Translations under genes and position numbers: made by a program | Source of the DNA: CAZSLI01 sp964607705 | GTDB taxonomy: Bacteria > Actinomycetota > Coriobacteriia > Anaerosomatales > PHET01 | DNA: 64,000 nucleotides | NCBI GenBank assembly: GCA_964607705.1 | Contig: CAZSLI010000013.1 | Coordinates: forward strand, 6,931 to 70,930 | Direction: 5' to 3' | The notes under the pieces: generated by a model | Told to the model about the DNA's origin: nothing | Database searches by the model: none | The model's input: only the letters and a program-made list of their open reading frames with translations | Part shown: positions 24,639-33,802 of the stretch, one piece after another | Layout of the letters: every line of letters begins with the position of its first letter | Numbering within the stretch: the first letter of the stretch is position 1

Positions 24639-26195
24639 ATGGGTCGTCACTCCTATTACCTGACAACGCCGATCTATTACGTGAACTCGGTGCCGCATCT
24701 CGGGACCGCCTACACGACGATCGCGGCCGATGCGCTCGCGCGGTATCGGCGCCTTCTCGGCGACGACGTCTTCTTCCTGACGGGGCTCGACGAGCACGGC
24801 CAGAAGGTGGAGCAGGCGGCCACCGAGCACGGCCTCGCGCCCCAAGAGTGGTGCGACCAGCTCGCCGAGAAGTTCCAAGCCACGTGGCAGATGCTCGACA
24901 TCACGAACGATGACTTCATCCGCACCACGGAGCCGCGCCACGAGCGCGCCGTGCAGCAGTTGGCGCAGACCCTCTACGACCGTGGCGACATCTACAAGGG
25001 CCACTACGAGGGCTGGTACTGCGTCCCCGACGAGACGTACTGGACCGAGTCTGATCTAGGCGATGGCAACACCTGCCCGCAGTGCGGACGTTCGGTCGAG
25101 TTCGTGCGCGAGGACAACTACTTCTTCAAGCTCTCGGCGTATCAGGACAGGCTGCTCGCTCTCTACGAACAGAACCCTGACTTCATCCGCCCCGAGACGC
25201 GCCGCAACGAGGTGCTGTCTTTCGTTAACGGCGGCCTGCGTGACCTCTCGATCTCGCGCGCCAACGTCAAGTGGGGCGTCCCGCTGCCCTGGGACGAGAC
25301 GCACACGATGTACGTCTGGTTCGACGCCCTCATCAACTACATGACCGCCGTCGGCTACGCCGATCCCGAGCGTGCCGAGGAGTTCGCCAAGCGCTGGCCG
25401 GCGCAGATGCACTTCGTTGGCAAAGACATCATCCGGTTCCACTGCGTGATCTGGCCGGCCATGCTCATGGCGGCCGGCCTGCCTCTGCCCGAGGGGGTCT
25501 TCGCGCACGGCTTCTTGCTCACCAAGGGCGAGAAGATGAGCAAGTCCAAGGGCAACGCGATGGCCCCGGCGGATCTCGTCGAGCGCTTCGGTGTCGATGG
25601 CTACCGCTACTACTTCCTGCGCGACGTGCAGTTCGGCGCCGACGGTTCCATCTCGCTCGAGGCCATGGTGCAGCGCTACAACGGTGACCTTGCCAACGAC
25701 TGGGGCAACCTGTGCTCGCGGCTGTTCAACATGGTCGGCAAGTACTTCGACGGCGTCGTGCCTGACCCGTCGCAAGGTGCGTCGAGCGACGACGACATGC
25801 TGCTCGCTATCGCCGGCTCGCTTCCTGAGCGCTACGCCGACCGCATGGCGGCCGTGGACTACGCCGGCGCGCTCGAAGCGGCGTGGGACCTGGTGAAGGG
25901 CGCCAACCGCTACATCGAGGACTCGGCCCCCTGGAACCTCGCGAAAGCCGAGGAGACCAAGCCGCGCCTCGCCACCGTGCTCTACAACGCCCTTGAGTGC
26001 GTGCGCATCGCCGCGCTCTTCACCGCGCCGGTCATGCCGACAACGAGCGCCGAGGTGTGGCGCCGCATGGGCCTCGGCGACCCCAACCTGATCACCGACC
26101 TCGCCACCGAGGCGGCGTTCGGGCGCCTTCCCGTGGGCAACGCGGTCGAGAAGGGTGACCCGCTCTTCCCGCGCATCGTCGACGAAGAGGGGTAG
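24639..26195 (+). CDS. metG: Methionyl-tRNA synthetase
   Basis: 518 residues. Class I synthetase with the HIGH-type motif at YVNSVPHLGTAYT, the zinc/connective peptide Cys residues (CVP..., CPQC), and KMSKSKGN as the KMSKS loop (about 302-309). It ends after the anticodon-binding helical domain and lacks the C-terminal tRNA-binding (EMAP-like) domain. It charges both elongator and initiator tRNA-Met; an initiator tRNA gene is at 58054. A TTAGAAT-like -10 sits in the 122-bp divergent spacer with abrB. Confidence 0.98.
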   Translation: MGRHSYYLTTPIYYVNSVPHLGTAYTTIAADALARYRRLLGDDVFFLTGLDEHGQKVEQAATEHGLAPQEWCDQLAEKFQATWQMLDITNDDFIRTTEPRHERAVQQLAQTLYDRGDIYKGHYEGWYCVPDETYWTESDLGDGNTCPQCGRSVEFVREDNYFFKLSAYQDRLLALYEQNPDFIRPETRRNEVLSFVNGGLRDLSISRANVKWGVPLPWDETHTMYVWFDALINYMTAVGYADPERAEEFAKRWPAQMHFVGKDIIRFHCVIWPAMLMAAGLPLPEGVFAHGFLLTKGEKMSKSKGNAMAPADLVERFGVDGYRYYFLRDVQFGADGSISLEAMVQRYNGDLANDWGNLCSRLFNMVGKYFDGVVPDPSQGASSDDDMLLAIAGSLPERYADRMAAVDYAGALEAAWDLVKGANRYIEDSAPWNLAKAEETKPRLATVLYNALECVRIAALFTAPVMPTTSAEVWRRMGLGDPNLITDLATEAAFGRLPVGNAVEKGDPLFPRIVDEEG

Positions 26196-26205
26196 TCACC
26201 ACAAT

Positions 26206-27087
26206 ATGGAACCCCTGTTCGCCGACGCGAAGGGCCGCGAGGTGGCTGTGCCGCCGTTTCTCGGCGTGCCGGTCGCCGACACCCACGCGCACCTCGACAT
26301 GCTCGACGATCCGGCGCTCGCGATCGCACGGGCCGCGCTTGCCGGCGTCGAGTTCATCGCGACGGTCGCCGACGTGACCGAGGATGGCTGGCGCACCTAT
26401 GACGAGCGCACCTCGTGGTGCGCCAACGCCGAGGAGCTTCTCGCCTCCTGGGGCGCCCAGGACATCGACTTGCCGCGCCTCCGCATCATCCTCGGTGCGC
26501 ATCCGCACAACGCCAAGGACTGGGGTCCGGAAACCGAAGCGGAGTTCGAGCGCCTCGTCGCCGATCCGCTCACCTGTGCCGTGGGGGAGTTGGGCCTCGA
26601 CTACCACTACGACCACTCCCCACGTGACGTCCAGCGTGACGCCATGCGCGCGCATCTCGAACTCGCCCACAGGCACGAACTGCCCGCCGTCATCCACCTG
26701 CGTGAGGCCCACGAGGACGGCCTTGCGATCCTTCGGGATGTGGGAATGCCACCGGCCGGCGCGATCCTCCACTGCTACAACCTTGGGACCGACGTCATGC
26801 AGCCATTCATCGAACTCGGCTGCCACGTAAGTTTCGCAGGCCCCGTCACCTTCAAGAAGGCCGAGGAGGTCCGCGAGGCGGCCGCCCTGGTTCCGGCCGG
26901 CCGCCTCCTCACCGAGACGGACTGCCCCTTCATGGCGCCTGAGCCGTTCCGCGGGCACACCAACGAGCCGGCCCTCGTCGCGTTCACGGCGGCCCGCATG
27001 GCCGAGGCCCGCGCCGAGGACCTGCCCGCCTTCGCGCGGCACACCTACGACGCTGCTGTCGCGCTGCTCGATCGGCCGCGCGGGTGA
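26206..27087 (+). CDS. tatD: TatD-family metal-dependent hydrolase (DNase)
   Basis: 293 residues from ATG 26206. The amidohydrolase barrel with DTHAHLDML (first metal His pair), the Glu at VGELGLDYHYD, HLREAHED, the His of AILHCYN and the final Asp in TETDCPF are present. TatD enzymes are Mg2+-dependent 3'-5' exonucleases/DNases. Eleven bases after metG and overlapping the next gene by 4 bp, matching the metS-tatD order of Bacillus. Confidence 0.93.
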   Translation: MEPLFADAKGREVAVPPFLGVPVADTHAHLDMLDDPALAIARAALAGVEFIATVADVTEDGWRTYDERTSWCANAEELLASWGAQDIDLPRLRIILGAHPHNAKDWGPETEAEFERLVADPLTCAVGELGLDYHYDHSPRDVQRDAMRAHLELAHRHELPAVIHLREAHEDGLAILRDVGMPPAGAILHCYNLGTDVMQPFIELGCHVSFAGPVTFKKAEEVREAAALVPAGRLLTETDCPFMAPEPFRGHTNEPALVAFTAARMAEARAEDLPAFARHTYDAAVALLDRPRG

Positions 27088-27683
27088 GCCCCGCCGGAGA
27101 CACGCCGCGCGTTCTCTGCATCGCCGGGAGTCCTCGGCGAGGGGGGAACTCAGACAGGCTCCTCGACGCACTCGCCCACGGCGTCCAGGAGGCGGGAGGG
27201 CTCCCGGTGCGCATCGTCCCGGCAGCCGCGGGCATCGCGCCGTGTCGCGGCTGTAACGCGTGCTCGTCGACGGGGGAGTGCGTGGTGCGCGACGCCATGG
27301 ATGACGTCTACCCGCTCCTCGACTCGGTGGACGCCATCGCTGTGGCCAGCCCCATCTACTTCGCCAGCGTGCCGGCGGTCCTGAAGGCGCTCTACGACCG
27401 CTGCGAGCCGTACTGGGCGAGGCGCTACGTGCTCGGCGAGCCGCGGCGCGAGCGCAAGCGTCCGGGTGGCCTCGTCCTCGTGGGCGGTGGCGGCGATCCC
27501 TTCGGCACCCAGTGCGCGGTGACGCCGACCAAGAGCGTCTTCGGCGTGCTCGAAGTGGAGCTGGCTGAGTACTACGAATTCGTGGGCGCCGACTCTCCCA
27601 CGGATATCAGCAGGCATCCCGAGGCGCTTGACGAAGCCCGCCTGATAGGCACTCGATTGGTCGCTTCCGCGCGTCTTTCGTGA
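27084..27683 (+). CDS. Flavodoxin-fold NAD(P)H-dependent reductase, Isf-like
   Basis: 199 residues. The FMN-binding flavodoxin start (VLCIAGSPRRGGNSDRLLDA), the Cys cluster CRGCNAC...GEC (about residues 54-66) typical of iron-sulfur flavoproteins, and SPIYFASVPAVLKALYDR for the FMN phosphate/isoalloxazine contacts. It probably carries FMN and perhaps a compact 4Fe-4S cluster for two-electron reductions. Translationally coupled to tatD by a 4-bp overlap. It is an insertion relative to the Bacillus order. Confidence 0.88.
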   Translation: MSPAGDTPRVLCIAGSPRRGGNSDRLLDALAHGVQEAGGLPVRIVPAAAGIAPCRGCNACSSTGECVVRDAMDDVYPLLDSVDAIAVASPIYFASVPAVLKALYDRCEPYWARRYVLGEPRRERKRPGGLVLVGGGGDPFGTQCAVTPTKSVFGVLEVELAEYYEFVGADSPTDISRHPEALDEARLIGTRLVASARLS

Positions 27684-27695
27684 CGACCTGCGGGT

Positions 27696-27724
27696 TTGCA
27701 CATCCTTCCATCGCGGGGTAGATT
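27696..27724 (+). promoter_or_regulatory. Sigma-70-type promoter of the YabE-like gene
   Basis: TTGCAC (27696-27701) and TAGATT (27719-27724) with the ideal 17-bp spacer; the coding start follows about 60 bases later. The leader contains G-rich hairpins but does not match the c-di-AMP riboswitch pattern often found before rpf-type genes. Confidence 0.55.
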
Positions 27725-27783
27725 TTGAGGTCCCCGCTGTTACCGGGCGGTGGACGAAATGTTGCCTATCCGAGGGGTTCCTG

Positions 27784-28803
27784 TTGAGAGTTCGGCCTAA
27801 GCGGCCGGCACGGCACTCGAAGACCCAGTACTTCATCGCAGCCTTCGTCCCAGCACTCATCATACTGTTCAGCATCACCGGGTTCGTGTGGGCATCAGAC
27901 GAGGTCATGGTCGTCATCGACGGCCATAGCCGCGCCATAGAGACGCAGTCCGAGAACGTCGGGGCTGCGCTTGCCGACGCAGGTATCCATCTCGATGAAT
28001 CCGATCTCGTCACTCCCGCTCGCGATGCCCGCGTACGCGCTGGCATGACGATCATCGTCCGGCACGCGGTTCCCGTGACCCTGTCCCTCGGCGGTCAGAA
28101 CCTCGACCTAGACGTGGTCGGCGAATCCGTGGCCGACGCGCTCGTCGCAGCCGGCATCGATCCGGCGGCCAACCCGGGCGTGACTCCGTCCCTGGCCACC
28201 GCGCTGCGCCCCGGCATGCGGATCGCGGTCCCCGACGTCTTCGTGCGCGTGGTGCAGGAAGAGGCGGTTGTCGAGCCCAAGATCCACCAGACTTCCGACC
28301 CGTCGCTCAGGCGGGGGACAAGGCGGGTCGTCACCCGGGGAACCCCGGGACGCGAACTTCGCGTCTATCGCGTCGTCGTAGCGGGCGGTCTCGAGACGAC
28401 GCGCGTGTTGTCGGTCTCCCGTTTGATCACGAAGCCGGTGCCGCAGGTCGTTGCGGTGGGCACCGCCGGTCCGCGCAAGCCGGCCCGTTCACTACTTTCG
28501 TTCGTGAAGCGCCCGCCCAAGGACGGCAAGCGCATGCGCGTAGTCGCGACGGGGTACTCGGCGGCCCAGCCGGATCTCGACGACCGGACCGCCACGGGCA
28601 GGCTCGCCCGGCATGGCGTGATCGCCGTCGACCCGCGAGTCATCCCCATGGGCACGCGCGTCTACGTGCCCGGATACGGCTACGCGGTAGCCGCGGACAC
28701 CGGTGGCGCCATCCACGGTCGCCGCATCGACCTGTGCTTCGACACGGTCGCCGAGGCACGCTCGTGGGGTCGTCGCAGCGTCACGATCATCGCGCTCGAC
28801 TAG
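27784..28803 (+). CDS. YabE-like cell-wall protein: DUF348 x2, G5, 3D domain
   Basis: 339 residues from a TTG start. One N-terminal transmembrane anchor (about 18-38), two DUF348 repeats (about 40-80 and 98-138), a G5 domain (about 150-220; VVTRGTPGRELRVYRVVV) and a C-terminal 3D domain (about 250-339) with its three Asp positions (AVDPRVIPMG, AADTGG, IDLCFD). This is the architecture of Bacillus YabE/Rpf-like lytic transglycosylases that cleave peptidoglycan during growth or resuscitation. It ends two bases before rsmA, as next to ksgA in Bacillus. Confidence 0.93.
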   Translation: MRVRPKRPARHSKTQYFIAAFVPALIILFSITGFVWASDEVMVVIDGHSRAIETQSENVGAALADAGIHLDESDLVTPARDARVRAGMTIIVRHAVPVTLSLGGQNLDLDVVGESVADALVAAGIDPAANPGVTPSLATALRPGMRIAVPDVFVRVVQEEAVVEPKIHQTSDPSLRRGTRRVVTRGTPGRELRVYRVVVAGGLETTRVLSVSRLITKPVPQVVAVGTAGPRKPARSLLSFVKRPPKDGKRMRVVATGYSAAQPDLDDRTATGRLARHGVIAVDPRVIPMGTRVYVPGYGYAVAADTGGAIHGRRIDLCFDTVAEARSWGRRSVTIIALD

Positions 28804-28805
28804 CG

Positions 28806-29669
28806 ATGCCGCACTCTCCACTCGCGTCACCGACGGCGACAATCGCGGTACTCGCGCGCCACGGGCTCCAGACCAAGAAGGCACTCGGGCAGCACTTCCT
28901 CGTTGACGACAACGTGATCGGCCGCATCCTCGATCTGGCCGCCCTGAGCGGTACGGAGACGGTGCTCGAAGTCGGCCCGGGGATCGGCACCCTGACGATC
29001 GCTCTGTGCGGCGAGGCGGGCTCCGTCGTCGCCGTCGAGCGCGACCCCGAGCTCGAGAGGCCGCTCGCCGAGACGACCGCCGACTGCCCCCGGTTCGCCC
29101 TCGTGCATGCCGATGCGGTCACCGTGACCGCCGACGAGATAGCCGAGCCGTTCGGGCCGCCGGTGGCACTGGTCGCCAACCTTCCGTACCAGGTCGCGGC
29201 CACCGTCGTGCTGCGCTTCTTCCAGATGTTGCCTACGCTCGAGCAGGCGACCGTCATGGTCCAAGCCGAGGTGGCGGACCGGATGGCCGCAGTACCCGGG
29301 ACCAAGGACTACGGCGCCTACAGCGTGAAGCTTCAGCTGCTTGCCGAGCCGACCGGTCGCTTCAACGTGCCGCCCGGCTGCTTTCTGCCGCCACCTCGGG
29401 TCGACTCGGCTGTCATCCGGCTCGAACGCCGAGCCGCCGAGCACCCGCCCGAGCTGCTCGAACGCGCATCGCGCGTGGCAGAGGCGGCGTTCGCGCAGCG
29501 GCGCAAGACGATCCGCAACTCGCTAAAAGCCGCCCTGGGCGTGGACGGCGCGATGATCGACCAAGCGCTGGCCGAGACCGGCGTGGACGGCTCTTTGCGC
29601 GCGGAGACGCTGCCACCTGCGGTCTTCGTGTCACTGGCGCAGGCTTTGCTACCCGGTCAGGTACGCTAG
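28806..29669 (+). CDS. rsmA: 16S rRNA dimethyladenosine transferase
   Basis: 287 residues from ATG 28806. N-terminal KKALGQHFLVDDNVIGRIL, S-adenosylmethionine motif I VLEVGPGIGTLTIAL, and catalytic motif IV NLPYQVAATVVL. The C-terminal helical domain includes AFAQRRKTIRNSLK. It dimethylates A1518 and A1519 in helix 45 of 16S rRNA. Two-base spacing from the YabE-like gene suggests cotranscription. Confidence 0.98.
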   Translation: MPHSPLASPTATIAVLARHGLQTKKALGQHFLVDDNVIGRILDLAALSGTETVLEVGPGIGTLTIALCGEAGSVVAVERDPELERPLAETTADCPRFALVHADAVTVTADEIAEPFGPPVALVANLPYQVAATVVLRFFQMLPTLEQATVMVQAEVADRMAAVPGTKDYGAYSVKLQLLAEPTGRFNVPPGCFLPPPRVDSAVIRLERRAAEHPPELLERASRVAEAAFAQRRKTIRNSLKAALGVDGAMIDQALAETGVDGSLRAETLPPAVFVSLAQALLPGQVR

Positions 29670-29753
29670 TCCATCATCGCGAAAACGGCTTTCCGCTGGT
29701 AAATGGGCCTCTCCTCGGCTATACTGTCCGTCTGAGTAAAGGAGGCTCGTTTG

Positions 29754-30035
29754 ATGGACCTTGCACGTCAGGCCGAGGTCGTCGGTCGCATACGCTCTGA
29801 CCTCGAAGAACTGACCGGAACACGCATCCGCGTCCGCGCGAACATGGGGCGCTCGAAGATCATCGAGCGTGAAGGGGTTCTCATGCAGACGCATCCCGCC
29901 CTCTTTGTAGTCCAGGTTGAGGAAAAGCGCGAGCGCACCGCACGCGCGTCGTATCAGTACGTCGACGTCCTCACCGGCACGGTGGAGCTCACGAACCCTG
30001 AGAGCGGGGAGACCCTGTTCCCCTGGCTCAACTAA
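29754..30035 (+). CDS. veg: Veg-family protein
   Basis: 93 residues from ATG 29754 (AAAGGAGG nine bases upstream; TTG 29751 also possible). It matches the Veg/DUF1021 family in length and in its SH3-like core (GTRIRVRANMGRSKIIEREG, then LFVVQVEEKRERTARASYQY). In Bacillus, Veg stimulates biofilm gene expression. A consensus TATACT -10 is at 29720-29725, so it has its own promoter. It lies between rsmA and ispE as in Bacillus. Confidence 0.92.
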   Translation: MDLARQAEVVGRIRSDLEELTGTRIRVRANMGRSKIIEREGVLMQTHPALFVVQVEEKRERTARASYQYVDVLTGTVELTNPESGETLFPWLN

Positions 30036-30066
30036 GTCACCGAGGATCTGAACCGGTCACAAAGAT

Positions 30067-30097
30067 CGAGCGCGTAGCCGCACCAGGCACGCGCTCG
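30067..30097 (+). terminator. Terminator-like hairpin between veg and ispE
   Basis: Perfect 9-bp stem CGAGCGCGT/ACGCGCTCG with a 13-base loop, followed by TTCTG rather than a full T tract. It may end the veg message or attenuate ispE. Confidence 0.45.
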
Positions 30098-30120
30098 TTC
30101 TGCGTAGAGGGGGCACTGGG

Positions 30121-31005
30121 ATGACCGCGTCCGTACGAGTTCTGGCTCCCGCCAAGGTGAACCTTCACTTGGCGGTGGGCGCCGCTCGGTCCGACGGCTA
30201 CCACGCTGTCGACACCGTGCTGCACACGCTCGCGCTCGCCGATGAAGTCATCGTCACCCCCTCCGAGCACATGGCGCTGCGCTGTGAACCAAGCGTCGGC
30301 GTGGCGCCAGAACGTAATCTCGCCTGGAAGGCAGCCGTCGCCTTCGGCGAACGGGTCGGCATGCCGGCGACCGTGGACATTCAGATCACCAAGCGAATCC
30401 CGCACGGCGCGGGGCTCGGGGGCGGCTCCAGCGACGCGGCCGCCGTGCTCTCGGCACTCGCGCACCTCAACGGCATCGAGTGCACCGACCCGCGCTGCAT
30501 CGATGCCGCACGCTGTCTGGGGGCAGACGTCGCCTTCTTCCTTCACGGTTCCGCGGCTCTGCTCACAGGACGCGGCGACGAGCTGGTGAGGATGCTCCCG
30601 CCGCTCGAGGCCCCGGTGGTGCTCGTGCGCCCGCCGTCGCCCGTCTCGACGGCGGCGGCTTACGCCGCCTTTGACGCTGCTCCACAGCCGGCCGTACCCA
30701 ACGATGACCTGATCGCTGCGCTGACCGCGGGCGACCGTCGCGCCGTAGCCGCGAGACTGTTCAACAACCTCGAGGTCGCCTCATCGACGGTGGTGCCGGA
30801 CGTGGCCCTCGCGCTAGCATGGATTCGGGCCCAGGACGGCGTACTCGGCGCGTTGCTCGCCGGTTCGGGCTCTGCGGTGTTCGGCTTCGTTGCCGACGAA
30901 ACGGCGGGTCGAAAGATCGCCGAGGATGCCAGGGCGCAGGGCTGGTGGTCGCAGACGACGAATCTCAGCACGAGCGGCATGACGCAGATCGCGGAGGAAG
31001 GCTGA
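30121..31005 (+). CDS. ispE: 4-(cytidine 5'-diphospho)-2-C-methyl-D-erythritol kinase
   Basis: 294 residues. GHMP kinase: substrate motif APAKVNLHLAVG at the N-terminus, ATP loop PHGAGLGGGSSDAAAVL (about 97-113) and C-terminal motif LLAGSGSAVFG. It phosphorylates the 2-hydroxyl of CDP-methylerythritol in the non-mevalonate isoprenoid pathway. The next gene starts two bases after its stop. Confidence 0.97.
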   Translation: MTASVRVLAPAKVNLHLAVGAARSDGYHAVDTVLHTLALADEVIVTPSEHMALRCEPSVGVAPERNLAWKAAVAFGERVGMPATVDIQITKRIPHGAGLGGGSSDAAAVLSALAHLNGIECTDPRCIDAARCLGADVAFFLHGSAALLTGRGDELVRMLPPLEAPVVLVRPPSPVSTAAAYAAFDAAPQPAVPNDDLIAALTAGDRRAVAARLFNNLEVASSTVVPDVALALAWIRAQDGVLGALLAGSGSAVFGFVADETAGRKIAEDARAQGWWSQTTNLSTSGMTQIAEEG

Positions 31006-31007
31006 CG

Positions 31008-31790
31008 ATGCAGGTTGATGCGGTCGTGTTGGCCGGTGGTGACGGTGAGGTCATCGATCCGACGGTCAAGATAAAGGGCCTCGTCCCGATCGCGGGCAAG
31101 CCGATGATCGAGTGGGTCGTCGACGCCATGCGCGACTGCGACAGCATCGTCGATATCGCCGTCGTCGTGCCCACCGCCGAGAACCTCGGTTCGTGGGCCG
31201 ACAAGGTGGACAAGCTGGTCATCTCCGACGGCAGCTTCATCGACAATCTTGCAGCCGGTGTCGACGCGTTCCGCAATGACCGCTCGGTCCTTGTGACCAC
31301 CGGCGACATCCCGGCTCTCACCCCTGAAGCGATCGACGACTACGTCACCAAGTCATTCGAGGCTGGCGCCGAGGTCAGCTACCCTCTCGTGGCTCGCGCG
31401 GCGATGGAGAGCCAGTTCCCGGGCTCGAAACGTACCTACATCAAGCTGGTCACAGGGGAGATCACGGGCGGCAACATGATGGTGCTCACGCCCTCGATCG
31501 TCGCCAGGAATCAAGAGATCGGCCAGCGTCTCTTCGACACGCGGAAGAGCCCGGTGAAGATGGCTCGCGTGATCGGCGTGCGGTTCATCATCAAGCTGCT
31601 CTCGGGCCGATTGAACCCCGCCGATGTTGAGCGCAAGATGGAGGAGCTTCTCGGCGGCACCTGCTCGGCGATCTACACAGAGCACGCCAGTATCGGCGCG
31701 GATGTGGACAAGCCGATCGATGTGATTGTCACGGAGCGGGTGCTATTCGAGAGAGGACGCAGTAGGATTAACGTACCGGCAAGCGAATGA
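31008..31790 (+). CDS. MobA-like NTP transferase domain protein
   Basis: 260 residues from ATG 31008. Rossmann-like nucleotidyltransferase: VDAVVLAGGDGEVIDPTVKI (the glycine loop lacks the usual GxGTRL Arg), KGLVPIAGKPMIEWVVDAM, then VLVTTGDIPALTPEAIDDYV with the metal-binding Asp. It resembles the GT-A/MobA family, but the sugar- or cofactor-specific half is not recognised. Position between ispE and spoVG replaces purR-yabJ of Bacillus. Confidence 0.82.
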   Translation: MQVDAVVLAGGDGEVIDPTVKIKGLVPIAGKPMIEWVVDAMRDCDSIVDIAVVVPTAENLGSWADKVDKLVISDGSFIDNLAAGVDAFRNDRSVLVTTGDIPALTPEAIDDYVTKSFEAGAEVSYPLVARAAMESQFPGSKRTYIKLVTGEITGGNMMVLTPSIVARNQEIGQRLFDTRKSPVKMARVIGVRFIIKLLSGRLNPADVERKMEELLGGTCSAIYTEHASIGADVDKPIDVIVTERVLFERGRSRINVPASE

Positions 31791-31836
31791 CAGTATCATG
31801 GCGGTGGGGGCCGCCAGTCGCAAACGTACCGGCAAG
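31770..31836 (+). repeat. Direct repeat AACGTACCGGCAAG, two copies 53 bp apart upstream of spoVG
   Basis: The identical 14-mer occurs at 31770-31783 (last codons of the NTP transferase gene) and at 31823-31836, immediately before the GGGGGAG ribosome-binding site of spoVG. A TATCAT hexamer (31794-31799) lies between them. It could be a short duplication or a paired regulator site. Confidence 0.5.
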
Positions 31837-31844
31837 GGGGAGTC

Positions 31845-32171
31845 ATGCAGATCACGAAAGTCACGTTGCGTCCCGTCGCCATGAACAAGGTAGTGGCCAT
31901 CGCGAGCATCGTCATCGACGACTGTTTTGTGGTGCACGACCTGCGGGTCGTCAACGGTGACAAGGGCGTGTTCGTCGCGATGCCGTCGCGCAAGTTGCCC
32001 AACGGCGATTTCCGCGACATCTGCCACCCGATCAACACCGAAGCCAGGAACGGGATCCAGGCCGCGGTGCTTGAGCAGTTCCACGCCGATGGCGGTGTCG
32101 ATGCGTTCGCCGCAGCCGCGGTCGCCGAGCTTCCGCTGTCCGATGAGGAACCCACTGCGCTCGAGGCCTGA
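31845..32171 (+). CDS. spoVG: SpoVG-family regulator
   Basis: 108 residues. The SpoVG core is clear: MQITKVTLRP, ASIVIDDCFVVHDLRVVNGD, and VAMPSRKLPNGDFRDICHPI. SpoVG proteins are small nucleic-acid-binding dimers that affect septation, sporulation or virulence genes in Firmicutes; the role in a non-sporulating actinobacterium is unknown. GGGGGAG precedes the ATG. It is followed by tRNA-Gln and glmU. Confidence 0.96.
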   Translation: MQITKVTLRPVAMNKVVAIASIVIDDCFVVHDLRVVNGDKGVFVAMPSRKLPNGDFRDICHPINTEARNGIQAAVLEQFHADGGVDAFAAAAVAELPLSDEEPTALEA

Positions 32172-32265
32172 GGGCTTCGAGCACGATCCGCGCACTTCGC
32201 ATCCGTTTGCCCCGGGCCTTGTTGACGCGCCTTTCGAGCTGTTCCTACACTGAGCGGCGCACCTT

Positions 32266-32339
32266 TGGGGCATCGTCTAACGGCAGGACACGGGATTTTG
32301 GTTCCCGTTATCCAGGTTCGAATCCTGGTGCCCCAGCCA
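32266..32339 (+). tRNA. tRNA-Gln (anticodon TTG)
   Basis: Full cloverleaf of 74 nt including an encoded CCA. Acceptor TGGGGCA/TGCCCCA, anticodon stem CGGGA/TCCCG with TTG at 32298-32300, and T arm CCAGG-TTCGAAT-CCTGG. The U1-A72 first pair is characteristic of tRNA-Gln. Confidence 0.98.
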
Positions 32340-32398
32340 CGTGCTTCCCGCCCGGCCGGGCTGACAACGCTATTTCCACAGCTGAGGGGGCTGCTCTC

Positions 32399-33775
32399 AT
32401 GAACCCGACCGCACTCGTCCTCGCCGCCGGCGAGGGGACGCGCATGAAGTCGGATCTGCCAAAAGTCGCCCACGAGGTCCTCGGCGTACCCATGGTCAGG
32501 CTCGTTGTAGATGCGGCTCGCGCTGCCGGATGCGAGCGGGTGCTCGCCATCACCGGACACAAAGCCGAGGCGGTCGAAGCCCTGATCGAGGATGTCGGCT
32601 GCGTGCGTCAGGACAAGCAGCTCGGAACGGGGCACGCCGTGATGTGCGCACGCGATGCGCTTGCCGACTTCGACGGCTCGCTTGTCGTGCTGTCGGGCGA
32701 CACGCCGCTCATGAGCCCCGAGACGATCTCCGGGCTGGTGGCTTTTCGCGAGTCGTCGGGCTCGGCGGTCACCGTCCTTACCACTCACATGGCCGACCCG
32801 TTCGGCTACGGTCGGATCGTGCGTGACCGCGACGGCGCCGTCTCGGCGATCGTCGAGGAGAAGGACTGCACTCCGGAGCAGAAGCGCATCACCGAGGTGA
32901 ACACCGGCACCTACTGCTTCGACGCGGGCGTCCTCTTTGCCCATCTCGACCGGCTCACTACCGAGAACGCGCAGGGCGAGTACTACCTGACCGACATGAT
33001 CTCGGTGTTCGAGGGCGAAGGGCTGACCGTCTCAGCGATGGTGACCGACGACCCACTCGAGACCCTCGGCGTCAATTCGCGTCTGCAGCTCGCGGAGGCG
33101 ACCCGCGTGCTCCAAGGCCGCATCAACCGGCACTGGATGGCCGAGGGCGTCACCATGGTGGCCCCCGAGCTCGTCTGGATCGGCCCCGACGTTCAGCTCG
33201 GCCGCGACGTCGAGATCCTGCCGATGACGACGCTCATGGGCACTAGCAGGATCGCCGACCGCGCCAAACTCGGGCCGAATACGCGGATCACGGATTCTTC
33301 GGTGGGCGAGGGCAGCGTCATCGACTCGAGCATCCTGGTGAACGCGGAGGTGGGCGACGGGTGCACCGTAGGGCCGGTCGCGTATCTGCGTCCCGGCGCC
33401 GTGCTTGAGACGGGTTCCAAGGCCGGTACCAGCGTGGAGATCAAGAACTCGGTCATCGGCGAGGGAAGCAAGGTGCCGCACCTGTCCTACATCGGTGACG
33501 CTGAGATCGGAAGAGGCGTGAACGTTGGCGCCGGCTCCATCACCTGCAACTACGACGGTTTCCACAAACACCGCACGGTTCTCGAGGACGGCGTGTTCGT
33601 CGGCTCTGATACGATGCTTGTTGCGCCCGTACGTGTGGGCGAGGGGGCCATCACCGGAGCAGGCAGCACGATCAGCTGCGATGTGCCGCCCGGTTCCCTC
33701 GCAGTAGAGCGCGGCGACCAGCGCGTCATCGATGGCTGGGCCACGCGAAGGCGCGCCAAGAAAGCGACCGAGTAG
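32399..33775 (+). CDS. glmU: Bifunctional UDP-GlcNAc pyrophosphorylase / GlcN-1-P acetyltransferase
   Basis: 458 residues from ATG 32399 (GAGGGGG upstream). The N-terminal uridyltransferase has LAAGEGTRMKSDLPKVAHEV and GDTPLMSPETI. The C-terminal half is a left-handed beta-helix of hexapeptide repeats with the acetyltransferase segment GAGSITCNYDGFHKHRT. It makes UDP-N-acetylglucosamine for peptidoglycan. It is followed by prs, the invariant glmU-prs pair. Confidence 0.98.
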   Translation: MNPTALVLAAGEGTRMKSDLPKVAHEVLGVPMVRLVVDAARAAGCERVLAITGHKAEAVEALIEDVGCVRQDKQLGTGHAVMCARDALADFDGSLVVLSGDTPLMSPETISGLVAFRESSGSAVTVLTTHMADPFGYGRIVRDRDGAVSAIVEEKDCTPEQKRITEVNTGTYCFDAGVLFAHLDRLTTENAQGEYYLTDMISVFEGEGLTVSAMVTDDPLETLGVNSRLQLAEATRVLQGRINRHWMAEGVTMVAPELVWIGPDVQLGRDVEILPMTTLMGTSRIADRAKLGPNTRITDSSVGEGSVIDSSILVNAEVGDGCTVGPVAYLRPGAVLETGSKAGTSVEIKNSVIGEGSKVPHLSYIGDAEIGRGVNVGAGSITCNYDGFHKHRTVLEDGVFVGSDTMLVAPVRVGEGAITGAGSTISCDVPPGSLAVERGDQRVIDGWATRRRAKKATE

Positions 33776-33802
33776 GACCGCACCATGAGGAGCTCGAGCA
33801 CG

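Noticed and set aside
27684..27783. Possible c-di-AMP (ydaO) riboswitch before the YabE-like gene
   Set aside because: The 100-bp spacer is too short after the predicted promoter, and the conserved core bases are not present.
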